A stretch of 64,000 nt of DNA from Chroococcidiopsis thermalis PCC 7203 (lineage in GTDB: Bacteria; Cyanobacteriota; Cyanobacteriia; Cyanobacteriales; Chroococcidiopsidaceae): positions 2,096,336 through 2,160,335 of the forward strand of contig NC_019695.1 of assembly GCF_000317125.1 (NCBI RefSeq). The letters run 5' to 3'. The notes under the pieces are model-generated. The model did not search any database. It saw nothing but the letters and a program-made list of their open reading frames with translations, and was not told the DNA's origin. The stretch's first letter is position 1; each line of letters opens with the position of its first letter. Shown here one piece after another: positions 28,893-37,735 of the stretch. A program made the translations under genes and the position numbers.

Positions 28893-29280
28893 CTCGCCTT
28901 GTAGTGTCTAAACCTGAGATGTTGGGAGCGCTATCCAAAAGAGCAACAATGCTAGTACGACCAGTTTCAAATGTACTGTTGCAAATTACGTCCACTACAG
29001 GTACGCCAATCGTCTGTTCAATTAAAGATTGCAGGTGCGGTTCTAAGAATTTGAGCAAGTTAGTTCTAACTTGTGAAGCAAGATCTATCTGTTGATTTTC
29101 TCCTAAAAACTGTTCTAATCGGGTAATAGAATCATCTGCCAATATTGTGACTGTTCGATCGACAATATGACAAGAAACTTGGGGCAGCTTGTATCCGAGG
29201 TGAGTACGGTAAAGTTCTATAACTTGCTGTACTAACTCTTGTTGTAGCTGCTCTAACGTGGGAGATAAAGATTCTTCCAT
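28846..29280 (-). CDS. DUF2294 (MpsC-like) protein, copy 1
   Basis: 144 residues. LEQLQQELVQQVIELYRTHLGYKLPQVSCHIV-type sequence (in part: LYRTHLGYKLPQ, DRTVTILAD, GVPVVDVIC, ETGRTSIVALL) matches the DUF2294 family, some members of which are named MpsC after the staphylococcal bicarbonate/membrane-potential system. The protein is small and soluble with an alpha/beta pattern. The C-terminal tail (KQRLKSDSNPDSDK) is encoded in the overlap with the convergent response regulator. Function in cyanobacteria is unknown. Confidence 0.75.
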   Translation of the reverse strand: MEESLSPTLEQLQQELVQQVIELYRTHLGYKLPQVSCHIVDRTVTILADDSITRLEQFLGENQQIDLASQVRTNLLKFLEPHLQSLIEQTIGVPVVDVICNSTFETGRTSIVALLDSAPNISGLDTTRRVKQRLKSDSNPDSDK

Positions 29281-29877
29281 ATCGTGCCAGCAGCAAAAAC
29301 GAATAAGTAAATTTTCCTAAAATTTATCAGTATAAGCGATCGCATTAATCAGCCTTGAGATGTAGATCTTTATAAGGGAGCAGGGAGCAGGGCGCAAGGT
29401 AAGTTACCAGTCACAAATCACAATTAAATTACTTGCCGCTCATTACACCCTATACTCTTTCTTCACTGATAAACTGTCAACTGATAACTGTTAAAAGATT
29501 GCCAGGACGCGAAATTTAAGGCTGTATATGGCTACACTTTAACCTTAGTTAGCTATGATACGCGATCGCCGTCCAAATCTTGCTATTTCTTGCCAAAATT
29601 GAGAAATTTAATGATATATTTTCATTTATGACAATTTGTAGCTCTCAACCAGCATGAGATTGTCTATTGGCGTAATTTTTGGTATGCGTAGCAAAAATTA
29701 CAAATTGCAGTAAAATTCAATGTTGTTGCTTGCTGTTGCTAGCTTGCTACTTACATTCGTACTGAGTACGAAGACGAGCAACCTACAGCGGCTAGTACGA
29801 GCCAATTCATCACCAGCGCCGGTTGCGATCGCCGCTAGGAGGAATGCCTCGTCGTAGAAGCAACCATCTTTGTTGTC
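29281..29877. other. 597 bp intergenic region between the two regulator/DUF2294 pairs
   Basis: It contains short repeats (GGGAGCAGGGAGCAGGG at about 29375, ACTGATAACTG at 29475). Close to the second regulator, a GC-rich stretch CGCCGGTTGCGATCGCCGC then AGGAGGAATGCC (29815-29850) echoes the segment upstream of the first regulator. No gene is supported. Confidence 0.55.
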
Positions 29878-30363
29878 ATGTCGTGCAACAAAAATTTTCT
29901 TACTTCTACGACTAGCTCCAAACGTATTATGGACATGCAAACTCGTTTTAGTTTCTCTCTAGAGGCAGATTCTTTTCAGCCGCTTGTTTTAGCTGTAGAT
30001 GATAACGATGATAACTTGCAGTTACTCGCCCAAATTTTAGCGATCGCCGATTGCGACTATATCACTGCGGTTGATGGAAAGAGTGCCATTCTCAAGGCAA
30101 AAAGCTATCGTCCCAGCTTAATTTTGTTAGACATGATGCTGCCAGATATTAGCGGTATAGATGTGACGCGAACTCTCAAACAAGACCCGCAAACTCAGGC
30201 AATTCCAATTATTGCGGTGACAGCAATGGCAAGAACTGAAGATAAAGAAAGTTTCATTACCGCAGGCTGCGTAGAATGCGCGATCAAACCTTATGATATT
30301 GTCCAATTAGAAACGGTAATTCGGAAGTATGCCTTTGGTGGAATTGGAAAACTTGATAGCTAA
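29878..30363 (+). CDS. Stand-alone response regulator (receiver domain), copy 2
   Basis: 161 residues, clearly a paralogue of the regulator at 28458. It has LAVDDNDDNLQLLAQIL near 42, the phospho-Asp in LILLDMMLPDISGIDVTR near 84, AVTAMAR and IKPYD. Only a receiver is present. The first ~35 residues (STTSSKRIMDMQTRF...) are not receiver sequence; an internal ATG at residue 18 or 20 is a possible true start. The convergent DUF2294 gene follows 77 bp away, the same order as copy 1. Confidence 0.85.
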   Translation: MSCNKNFLTSTTSSKRIMDMQTRFSFSLEADSFQPLVLAVDDNDDNLQLLAQILAIADCDYITAVDGKSAILKAKSYRPSLILLDMMLPDISGIDVTRTLKQDPQTQAIPIIAVTAMARTEDKESFITAGCVECAIKPYDIVQLETVIRKYAFGGIGKLDS

Positions 30364-30440
30364 TGGTTGATAGTTGATAGTTGATAGTTAATGGTTGACA
30401 ATCGCAGCCAAGAACGCTCTACCATCGATCTACAACTAAA

Positions 30441-30812
30441 CTAAGAATTGCGTACAGACGGCGGGCTAGCTAAGATAGCAACTGTTGCAGTCCGACCCGT
30501 CTCTATTTTGGTATTACTCAGAATATCCAATACTTCTACACCCACAATTTCCTCAATTAGGTCTTTTAGTTGGGGTTGAAGTGCTTGATCTAATTCTTCT
30601 CTAACTTTTTCGCCTAATTCCTCTTTCCCGCTTTCTACTAGCAGTTGTTCCGGCTGAGTTACTACATCTTCCAGAATAATCGCAATTTTTTCATCAAACA
30701 TTTGACAAAAAACTTGGCTTGGTCGATGCTCTAACTGAGCGCGATACAGCGCTTGAATGCGTTGCGATAGAGTGCGTTCTAATTGTCCCCGGGTCGGAAA
30801 AGATGAGTCCAT
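30441..30812 (-). CDS. DUF2294 (MpsC-like) protein, copy 2
   Basis: 123 residues. It shares with the copy at 28846 the segments IQALYRAQLEHRPSQVFC, LEDVVTQPEQLL, GVEVLDIL and IETGRTATVAIL. It lacks the C-terminal ~15 residues that in copy 1 come from the overlap with the regulator. It is convergent with response regulator copy 2. Confidence 0.75.
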   Translation of the reverse strand: MDSSFPTRGQLERTLSQRIQALYRAQLEHRPSQVFCQMFDEKIAIILEDVVTQPEQLLVESGKEELGEKVREELDQALQPQLKDLIEEIVGVEVLDILSNTKIETGRTATVAILASPPSVRNS

Positions 30813-31000
30813 GTTAAAAATTTAGCTGAATCAAACTTAGCGCCAAACATCTGCTAATAGATAGATGATAAAGATAAAAGGCGCAAAATAGAAGTCGTAA
30901 GTCGTAAGTAGAGTGTGGGTAATTGGTAGTTGGTAGTTGGTAGTTGGTTGGTATTCTCCCCCTCAACTCCCTCAGCATCATAAGCACCCTCAGCTCTATA

Positions 31001-32050
31001 CTACTGGGGATAGATGAGAATCTTATAGGTATCGGGCGTAGGGTTGACAGCTTGCTCTACGGCTGCTGAGAGTTGTTGTAGGGGATAGCGATCGCTGATT
31101 AAGGCATCAACGTCAATGCAGCGATTGAAAACAAGATCGACAGCAAGACTTTGCAGGCGATAAGAAGAACTATAACTGCCAATTAAATCGATTTCGCGGC
31201 GATAGATAAGATTAGGATTGAGGGAAATTTCAACCTCGTCGGGAAATTCGGCAAAAAACAGAATCTTACCACCCTTGCGCGTGCCATCGAGAGCTTGAGC
31301 AAACGCCTTTTCACTAGGGACGGCAAGTAGAGTCGTATCGACTCCCAAACCGTCTGTTAAAGCTTGAATTTTAGTGCTTAAGTCGCGATCGCGCGCATCA
31401 AAAGCAGCATCGGCTCCTAATTGTAAAGCTTTTTCGAGCCGCGATGGTAATAAATCGGTAGCGATCGCCCTTGCACCGAAGTATTTAACTAACATCACGA
31501 ACATCAGTCCGATGGGACCCGCACCAGTCACTAATACCGTTTGTCCTGGGGCAATTTGTGCCTTTTTGACTGCTTTGAGACAGCAATTCGTTGGCTCGAC
31601 AAAACTAGCTTGCTCAAAGCTAACGCGATCGGGAATCGGAATCAAGCCACCATTGCGGACAATGTGACCGGGTACTTTCACATATTCAGCAAATCCACCC
31701 CCACTAGGCACAAAACCAGCCGTTGTAGAGATATTTTTATAAACCTCACACATGGAAAAATTGTCATTCAGGCAATAGCGACAACGCATACAGGGAATGT
31801 GGTGCATCACCACGACTCGCTGTCCTACTTGCCAATCGCTAACTTGGTTTCCAATTGCGGCGACAACTCCAGCCGTTTCATGCCCAAAAATGCGCGGTGG
31901 TTCGTAGAGAGGATAGCGAATCTTTTTGATATCTGATTGGCATAAGCCAACAACCCGCACTTGCACCAAGACTTCATCCGCTTCAATAACTGGTACGGGT
32001 AATTCCTCATAACTCAATCGATCCACACCGCGAAATACCTGGGCTTTCAT
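31001..32050 (-). CDS. Zinc-dependent medium-chain alcohol/polyol dehydrogenase
   Basis: 349 residues. GroES-like N-terminal half with the catalytic zinc ligands CQSD (Cys37) and GHETAGVV (His near 60), and the structural zinc loop with CMRCRYC...C near 92-106. The Rossmann half has VTGAGPIGLMFVML near 170. This is the MDR family that includes sorbitol, threonine and other secondary-alcohol dehydrogenases; the substrate cannot be told. It stands alone, with repeats on both sides. Confidence 0.85.
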   Translation of the reverse strand: MKAQVFRGVDRLSYEELPVPVIEADEVLVQVRVVGLCQSDIKKIRYPLYEPPRIFGHETAGVVAAIGNQVSDWQVGQRVVVMHHIPCMRCRYCLNDNFSMCEVYKNISTTAGFVPSGGGFAEYVKVPGHIVRNGGLIPIPDRVSFEQASFVEPTNCCLKAVKKAQIAPGQTVLVTGAGPIGLMFVMLVKYFGARAIATDLLPSRLEKALQLGADAAFDARDRDLSTKIQALTDGLGVDTTLLAVPSEKAFAQALDGTRKGGKILFFAEFPDEVEISLNPNLIYRREIDLIGSYSSSYRLQSLAVDLVFNRCIDVDALISDRYPLQQLSAAVEQAVNPTPDTYKILIYPQ

Positions 32051-32404
32051 AGCTTGTAGTCATTAATCCAGTACTTTAGAATGTAGCAGTTATCAGTTAT
32101 CAGTGAAGAAGGGGTGTGGGGTGTGGGGTGTAGTGGATTGTTAACTGGTAACAGGTCACTGGTCACTGCTTCCTTGTCTCCCTTGTCCCCCTTGTCTCCC
32201 TTGTCTCCCTTGTCTCCCTTGTCCCCCAGCGACTCCCAACTCCCGACTTCTTATCACAAGCTAGAATCATTTTGGAACCGTGATGAGATTTGGTTATGTT
32301 ACGGCGATCGACAGAGAGATTCATCGCCAGAACCGCCAGCTATCGCTATGATTAACTAACACTAAAAACGCCCAATCATTGCCACTGCTTTTGTAACTGC
32401 CACA
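32051..32404. other. 354 bp divergent intergenic region with a 10-bp tandem repeat
   Basis: It holds a TCAGTTATCAGTG copy, GGTGTGGGGTGTGGGGTG (about 32105) and a C/T-rich array (32171-32227). The open frame crossing it (LSPLSPLSPLSP) is a by-product of the array and is not called. Confidence 0.65.
32171..32227. repeat. 10-bp tandem repeat (CCCTTGTCTC)
   Basis: About five or six units of CCCTTGTCTC or CCCTTGTCCC head to tail. A similar shorter run lies at 27850-27880. Possible site of length variation between strains. Confidence 0.8.
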
Positions 32405-34438
32405 ATGCTAGGTGAAATTATCAAAGGGCAATACCAGATCGTCCAAATCCTTAGTAGTAGCGATTACTGTCAGACCTATCTGGCACAAGATCTCGTTACC
32501 CCCTCACCGCAAGCATGTATTGTCAAACATCTCTTGCCTGGACCATCCGGTCGCACTAGCTCCCTGTCTTCTCTACGGCGTGTATTTACTCGTGAAGTCG
32601 CAGCGCTAGAAAAATTGAGTACTTATTCCCAAGTACCGCAATTGTTAAACTATTTCGAGCTAGATCAACAATTTTATCTGGTATTAGAATACATTCACGG
32701 ACAGCCACTGAATCGAGTTTTGGCTCCAGGAGTACGCTGGAGTGAAACCCAAGTCATCGATTTTTTACAGGAAGTCCTTACTATTCTAGAAGTGATTCAC
32801 GCCCACGGGCTAATTCACCGCGATATTAAACCCAGTAACTTAATTCAGCGTGACAGCGACGGCAAGTTGGTACTGATCGATTTTGGGTCGGTCAAGCAGG
32901 CATGGACGCAAGTTGTCACTGCCGCAGGACAAACCAATGCCAACTTTGCTATGGGAATTCCAGCGACAATGGCGATCGGCACACCGGGCTATATGCCCAG
33001 CGAACAAAGCCGAGGTCGTCCTCGCCCGAATAGCGACATTTATGCCTTGGGGATGATTGCGATCCAAGCGTTGACTGGAATGCAACCAACAATGCTCCTA
33101 GAAGATGCCGACAGTGGGGAAGTCATTTGGCAACATCTCACAAATGTCACTCTAGCTTTGGGATCGATTTTGAATCAAATGGTACGCTACCATTTCACCG
33201 AGCGCTACCAATCAGCAACTGAAGTCCTAGCGGATCTCCAACCACTCCTACCAACAGCAGCACTGTCACAACCAACACCTATCTCAAGAAGTTCTGCCCC
33301 AAATTCTGCCTCAACTGCTCCAAATTCTAGTAGTCATCATGCATCGGCGGTGAATGGATCGGGAACGAAGTCGAGAAGAACATCAACTGGAGGGCAGCAA
33401 CAGATAGCGCTATGGTTGGGGATGGCAATTGGCATTACTTCGGCGCTGGGATTAATTCTAGGCTTGTATTACGCTCTTCGACCAGGATCGAAGGCTGTGC
33501 CACCGATCGCGCCACCTAAAGCACAATTTGCCGCGATCGCCTCGAATCGGCTTTCCGATCGCTATACGTTGACTCAAACTTTAACCGGACACACAGATTC
33601 AGTATGGGCGATCGCTGTCAGCCAAGATGGACGTACGTTGGTCAGTGGTAGTGCAGATAAAACGATTAAGGTATGGGATCTACAAACTAGAGAATTACAG
33701 CGCACGCTTACCGGACATACAGATACAGTACGGGCGATCGCTCTGAGTCAAGATGGACAAATTTTGGTGAGCGGTGGCGGCGAAAAAACGGTACGGCTGT
33801 GGAATATCACAACAGGCAGACCCTTGGGAAGGCTGCTCGGACATGGGGGACCTGTATGGACTGTTGCCATCAGTCAAGACGGACAAACGCTTTTTAGTGC
33901 GGGAGAAGATGGAACCGTCAAGCTGTGGAACGCCCAGAACGGACAACTGCATCGCACGCTTCCAGCACACGATCGCCGGGTGTTTTCCTTGGCTGTAAGT
34001 CCTAATGGGCAAACTTTTGCTACTGGCAGCATCGATCGCACGATTAAGTTATGGGATTTAGCTACAGGAAGACTACTACGCACGCTGACAGGGCATACTG
34101 ATGCAGTCAGGGCAATTACCTTTAGCCCCGACGGACAACATCTGGCTAGCACGAGTTGGGATAAAACCGTGAAGATTTGGAACTGGCGAACTGGAGAGCA
34201 ACTACAAACGCTGGCAGAACACGAGCATAGAACTGTTGCGATTGCTTACGGTCATGATGGTAATACCCTAATGAGTGCAAGCCTCGATCGCACGATCAAA
34301 ATTTGGCAGCCGCAATCGGGACAACTCCTACACGATCTCCTAGCTCACACCGACTGGGTATTAGCGATCGTGCCTAGCCCCAGAGGTCAAACCTTAGTTA
34401 GCAGCAGCAAAGATCGGACAATCAAAATTTGGGAATAG
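32405..34438 (+). CDS. Serine/threonine protein kinase fused to a WD40 propeller
   Basis: 677 residues. The kinase domain (about 8-275) has the catalytic loop HRDIKPSNLI near 141 and IDFGSVKQ; the glycine loop is degenerate (QILSSSDYCQTYLAQD). A Ser/Thr/Asn-rich linker and one membrane helix (about 333-357, IALWLGMAIGITSALGLILGLYYAL) follow. Seven WD40 repeats (about 390-677: TGHTDSVWAIAVS...IKVWD and so on) make one complete seven-bladed propeller, probably on the periplasmic side. This fusion is characteristic of cyanobacteria. Its targets are unknown. Confidence 0.92.
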   Translation: MLGEIIKGQYQIVQILSSSDYCQTYLAQDLVTPSPQACIVKHLLPGPSGRTSSLSSLRRVFTREVAALEKLSTYSQVPQLLNYFELDQQFYLVLEYIHGQPLNRVLAPGVRWSETQVIDFLQEVLTILEVIHAHGLIHRDIKPSNLIQRDSDGKLVLIDFGSVKQAWTQVVTAAGQTNANFAMGIPATMAIGTPGYMPSEQSRGRPRPNSDIYALGMIAIQALTGMQPTMLLEDADSGEVIWQHLTNVTLALGSILNQMVRYHFTERYQSATEVLADLQPLLPTAALSQPTPISRSSAPNSASTAPNSSSHHASAVNGSGTKSRRTSTGGQQQIALWLGMAIGITSALGLILGLYYALRPGSKAVPPIAPPKAQFAAIASNRLSDRYTLTQTLTGHTDSVWAIAVSQDGRTLVSGSADKTIKVWDLQTRELQRTLTGHTDTVRAIALSQDGQILVSGGGEKTVRLWNITTGRPLGRLLGHGGPVWTVAISQDGQTLFSAGEDGTVKLWNAQNGQLHRTLPAHDRRVFSLAVSPNGQTFATGSIDRTIKLWDLATGRLLRTLTGHTDAVRAITFSPDGQHLASTSWDKTVKIWNWRTGEQLQTLAEHEHRTVAIAYGHDGNTLMSASLDRTIKIWQPQSGQLLHDLLAHTDWVLAIVPSPRGQTLVSSSKDRTIKIWE

Positions 34439-34509
34439 CAAGTTGTCATTGGTCATTGGCAAATCATAAGTTCTTCCCTACTCCCTGCTCCCTACTCCCT
34501 AATGACTGA

Positions 34510-36339
34510 ATGAATTCTCAATTTCATACCGATGTCCTAGTCGTTGGCGGTGGTACTGGCGGTACGGCTGCGGCAATCCAAGCAGCGCGATCTGGTGCAA
34601 AAACAATGCTGGTCAGTGAATTTCCTTGGTTAGGAGGTATGCTGACATCAGCTGGGGTATCGGTTCCTGATGGTAACGAATTAGAAGCATGGCAAACAGG
34701 CTTGTGGGGAGCATTTTTGCGGGAATTGCAGCAATGCCAGCCGGAAGGATTAGACCATAGCTGGGTGAGCTTTTTTAGCTTCGACCCGCGTATAGGAGCG
34801 CAGATTTTTGCTCGATGGGTACAAGAATTGCCTAACTTGAATTGGCTGGTGGGACAAGTACCGCAAGCCGTTTTACGCCAAGGCGATCGCATTTTTGGGG
34901 TAGAATTTGCAGAGTTTACAGTTACTGCCGAAATTACCATTGATGCTACGGAGTTAGGGGATTTATTGGCTTTAGCCGAGATTCCGTACCGTTGGGGTTG
35001 GGAATGGCGATCGCAATGGGGAGAACCCAGCGCCCCAATTGCTCCAAACGAGCTAACGACAAAATACCCAGTTCAAGCGCCCACTTGGGTAGGACTCATG
35101 CAAGATTTTGGGGACGCGATCGCTCCCGTTATTCTCCCACCACCGTCATACAATCCAGAAATATTTGCTGGAGCCTGGGAAAGTTACGGAGCCGAACAAT
35201 TTCTTGACTACGGGCGTTTACCAGGCAATTTATTCATGCTCAATTGGCCCATCTGCGGCAACGACTACGGCGAAGGTTTAGACCGGCTAGTTACCTCCAC
35301 CACGGCTAGATCTGAGTTTCTGCAAGAAAGTTTGTGGCATACGCAGGGCTTCTTACACTATATTCAAACCCAACTTGGAAGGCGATATGGTTTGGCTGAA
35401 GGTGTATTTCCTTCCTATGGCAATCGTGTAGGGGCGTACAGTCGTGCGCCCCTACACCACAGTGGTGCATACGCTCTTCACCCTTACTACCGCGAGAGTC
35501 GGCGCGTTGTTGGCATGGCTACGGTGCGGGAACAGGATATTTTACCCTTAGCTGAAGGTCGAGTCGCTGCTTTACCAGTCGCTAGTACAGATAAAGTCAA
35601 CGCGATCGCAATTGGTAACTATGCCAACGACCACCACTACCCGGGTTTCGATTTTCCCCTACGATCGAAATCCATTCGCTGGGGAGGGCGCTGGACGGGA
35701 ACGCCTTTTACCATACCCTATCATTGTCTAATTCCGGCAGCGATCGACGGCTTCTTAGCGTGTGAACAGAATATTTCTGTCTCTCACATTGCCAATGGTG
35801 CGACGCGCTTGCAGCCAGTGGTGATGAATCTCGGACAGGCTGCTGGAATGGCAGCAGCCATGTGTATTTCTAGGGGTTGTCAGCCGCGAGAATTACCCGT
35901 AAGAGACGTACAAGAAGCTCTATTACAAGAGCCGCGCTGTCCAGCGGCGATCGTGCCTTTATTCAACTCATCACCCGCATCTCCTGACTGGTTAGAATGG
36001 CAACGCTACTACCTCGATCGCCCAGAGGAGTATCCTGCTAGCGGGAATCATTGGGGTAAGAAAGGACAGGGGGACAAGGGAGCAACTACCAATGACCTAT
36101 TACCCATTACCCATTACTCTGGCACTTTTCATCGTCGGGACGTGCAAGACTATACATTGACTATATCCACACCTGAAGAATTACAGGGACACGATTGGAC
36201 GCTGGTAACTTTGCGATCGCCCATTGATGAAAAACTACAAATCTATCCAGATAACCAACCGATCTCGGTTTACGGGCGGTTAAACCATGCAGGTAGATGG
36301 TTGTTGGTAGAAGAAATTGAGCCGACAGTCAACCATTAA
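34510..36339 (+). CDS. FAD-dependent oxidoreductase with repeat-derived inserts
   Basis: 609 residues. The dinucleotide motif DVLVVGGGTGGTAAAIQAAR starts at residue 8, followed by EFPWLGGMLTSAGVS; the C-terminal FAD motif is near 450 (GATRLQPVVMNLGQAAGMAAA). This is the FAD_oxidored family of unknown substrate. Two stretches look inserted: RVGAYSRAPLHH (about 307-318), encoded by a GTAGGGGC palindrome, and GKKGQGDKGATTNDLLPITH (about 516-536), encoded by the GGACAAGGGAGCA/CCATTACCCATTACC repeats found between genes elsewhere. Both keep the frame. The gene follows the kinase by 71 bp on the same strand. Confidence 0.85.
   Translation: MNSQFHTDVLVVGGGTGGTAAAIQAARSGAKTMLVSEFPWLGGMLTSAGVSVPDGNELEAWQTGLWGAFLRELQQCQPEGLDHSWVSFFSFDPRIGAQIFARWVQELPNLNWLVGQVPQAVLRQGDRIFGVEFAEFTVTAEITIDATELGDLLALAEIPYRWGWEWRSQWGEPSAPIAPNELTTKYPVQAPTWVGLMQDFGDAIAPVILPPPSYNPEIFAGAWESYGAEQFLDYGRLPGNLFMLNWPICGNDYGEGLDRLVTSTTARSEFLQESLWHTQGFLHYIQTQLGRRYGLAEGVFPSYGNRVGAYSRAPLHHSGAYALHPYYRESRRVVGMATVREQDILPLAEGRVAALPVASTDKVNAIAIGNYANDHHYPGFDFPLRSKSIRWGGRWTGTPFTIPYHCLIPAAIDGFLACEQNISVSHIANGATRLQPVVMNLGQAAGMAAAMCISRGCQPRELPVRDVQEALLQEPRCPAAIVPLFNSSPASPDWLEWQRYYLDRPEEYPASGNHWGKKGQGDKGATTNDLLPITHYSGTFHRRDVQDYTLTISTPEELQGHDWTLVTLRSPIDEKLQIYPDNQPISVYGRLNHAGRWLLVEEIEPTVNH
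35428..35455. repeat. GTAGGGGC palindrome inside the FAD oxidoreductase gene
   Basis: GTAGGGGCGTACAGTCG then TGCGCCCCTAC matches, with a few changes, the perfect 28-bp palindrome at 41413-41440. A second small dyad CACCAC/GTGGTG follows at once. It lies in coding sequence. Confidence 0.75.
36057..36117. repeat. Intergenic-type repeat inside the FAD oxidoreductase gene
   Basis: AAAGGACAGGGGGACAAGG then AGCAACTACC and two CCATTACC copies. The same strings occur between genes at 24400-24420 and 24510-24545. Here they are translated. Confidence 0.65.
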
Positions 36340-37160
36340 CCATTAACTAACAATTGCCAAATTAAAGCGAGCAATATCGCTGCGATCGCCCCAATTAACG
36401 TATTCAAAAAATTGACCACATCATGAGTCAGCCAACTAACTTTACCTTCTACCGTTGCGCCAATTAAGCTTTCAATATTAGTGGCAATAAAGGCAGCGAT
36501 GACACACCAGAGTATGCCTCGTAAATCGATTAAACCGAGTCGCCAAGCTAGCGTGGCGATCGCTACCGAACCCGTTACACCAGCCAACGTCCCCTCTAAG
36601 CTGACAGCCCCTTCCGTTCCTCTTGCCACGGGTTGTAGAGTCGTAATTAAAAATGTCCTCTGACCGTAAGCTTTTCCAACTTCAGTGGCACAGGTATCGG
36701 AAAGTTTGGTGCTGAAACTTGCGACAAAACCTAATAACAGTAGAGACACAATCGGACTCGAATGAGCCACAAAGGTAGTCGCGTTAGCGAAGCTTAACGA
36801 ATTTATCGCGATTCCTACTGCACACAGCGCCCCCGTCAGAGCTGAACTCCAGACATTTTCTGGTCCCCTCGCACCAGAACGTTTTTCTGCAATTCCTTCT
36901 GCTTCCTTTTGTGCCATACCGATGTATGTCACAGCAGAACCAACGAGAAAATAGAACACGACAACTAATTCACCCTGCCAACCTACACTCAAGTACAAGA
37001 GAACACCCAAGAACAAAGCGTGCAATAGCCCAGCCGGAGTTAGCAATTTTTTGGGAGCAATCCAGGCTATACCTAATAAAACTGTATGCACCCCGACAGC
37101 AACTAGTACGGAATTGAGGAACGATGAGCTTGAAAGCATCAAGGATAAGTTATTAGTCAT
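36336..37160 (-). CDS. DUF92/TIGR00297 membrane protein, phytyl-phosphate-kinase-like
   Basis: 274 residues, about seven hydrophobic segments. Family signatures: SAVTYIGMAQKEAEG-type loop near 75, FVASFSTKLSDTCATEVGKAYG near 148, and a RGTEGAVSLEGTLAG loop near 182. The plant member VTE6 phosphorylates phytyl phosphate to phytyl diphosphate for tocopherol synthesis from chlorophyll-derived phytol, so a role in phytol salvage is likely here. It overlaps the stop of the FAD oxidoreductase gene by 4 bp, converging. Confidence 0.82.
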   Translation of the reverse strand: MTNNLSLMLSSSSFLNSVLVAVGVHTVLLGIAWIAPKKLLTPAGLLHALFLGVLLYLSVGWQGELVVVFYFLVGSAVTYIGMAQKEAEGIAEKRSGARGPENVWSSALTGALCAVGIAINSLSFANATTFVAHSSPIVSLLLLGFVASFSTKLSDTCATEVGKAYGQRTFLITTLQPVARGTEGAVSLEGTLAGVTGSVAIATLAWRLGLIDLRGILWCVIAAFIATNIESLIGATVEGKVSWLTHDVVNFLNTLIGAIAAILLALIWQLLVNG

Positions 37161-37193
37161 CTGAATTTTGCCAGAATCTTAAAAAATTGCGGG

Positions 37194-37631
37194 TTGTATA
37201 TGAATCAAACCATTTTTCATCTTGCCTTTCCCATCACCGACATTGCCCCGACAAAAGCCTTCTATATCGATGGTTTGGGTTGCATTCCCGGTCGTGAAAC
37301 TCCCCATGCTTTGATTTTAAATCTTTACGGGCATCAGCTAGTAGCTCATATGACTAAAGAACCTCTGGCTCCACAGCGTGGTGTCTATCCCAGACACTTT
37401 GGTTTAATTTTTTCCTCTAAATTGGAATGGGAAAATTTATTAGAGCGATCGCAACAACAGCAACTTAAATTTAGAGAAACACCCAAACAGCGCTTTGTTG
37501 ACTCTCCCCTAGAACACTACACGTTTTTCCTAGAAGATCCATTTTATAATCTAATAGAAGTTAAATATTATCGTAACTTGGAAGCTATTTTTGGTAGTTA
37601 CCACAGCGCTCCCATCGGAGATTTAGTTTAA
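37194..37631 (+). CDS. VOC-family (glyoxalase/dioxygenase fold) protein
   Basis: 145 residues (ATG 37200 is an equally good start). One VOC module pair: FHLAFPITDIAPTKAFYIDGLGC at the start, HQLVAHMTKEPL, PRHFGLIF near 62, and FFLEDPFYNLIEVKYY near 118. The His and Glu at metal-ligand positions are present. Members range from glyoxalases to ring-cleaving dioxygenases and resistance proteins; no specific reaction is assigned. It is divergent from the DUF92 gene with a 33 bp gap. Confidence 0.8.
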   Translation: MYMNQTIFHLAFPITDIAPTKAFYIDGLGCIPGRETPHALILNLYGHQLVAHMTKEPLAPQRGVYPRHFGLIFSSKLEWENLLERSQQQQLKFRETPKQRFVDSPLEHYTFFLEDPFYNLIEVKYYRNLEAIFGSYHSAPIGDLV

Positions 37632-37735
37632 AACTTATACTCATTCACAAACAAGTTCTTTCAACTGAAAGCTAACTAAATTTTGCACTATGAACTGCTC
37701 CCTGACAACAATTTTAAAATTTTGACTTTTAACTT

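Noticed and set aside
32114-32359. 81-codon frame with repeated LSPLSP
   Set aside because: The peptide is only the translation of the CCCTTGTCTC tandem array; no start site or family.
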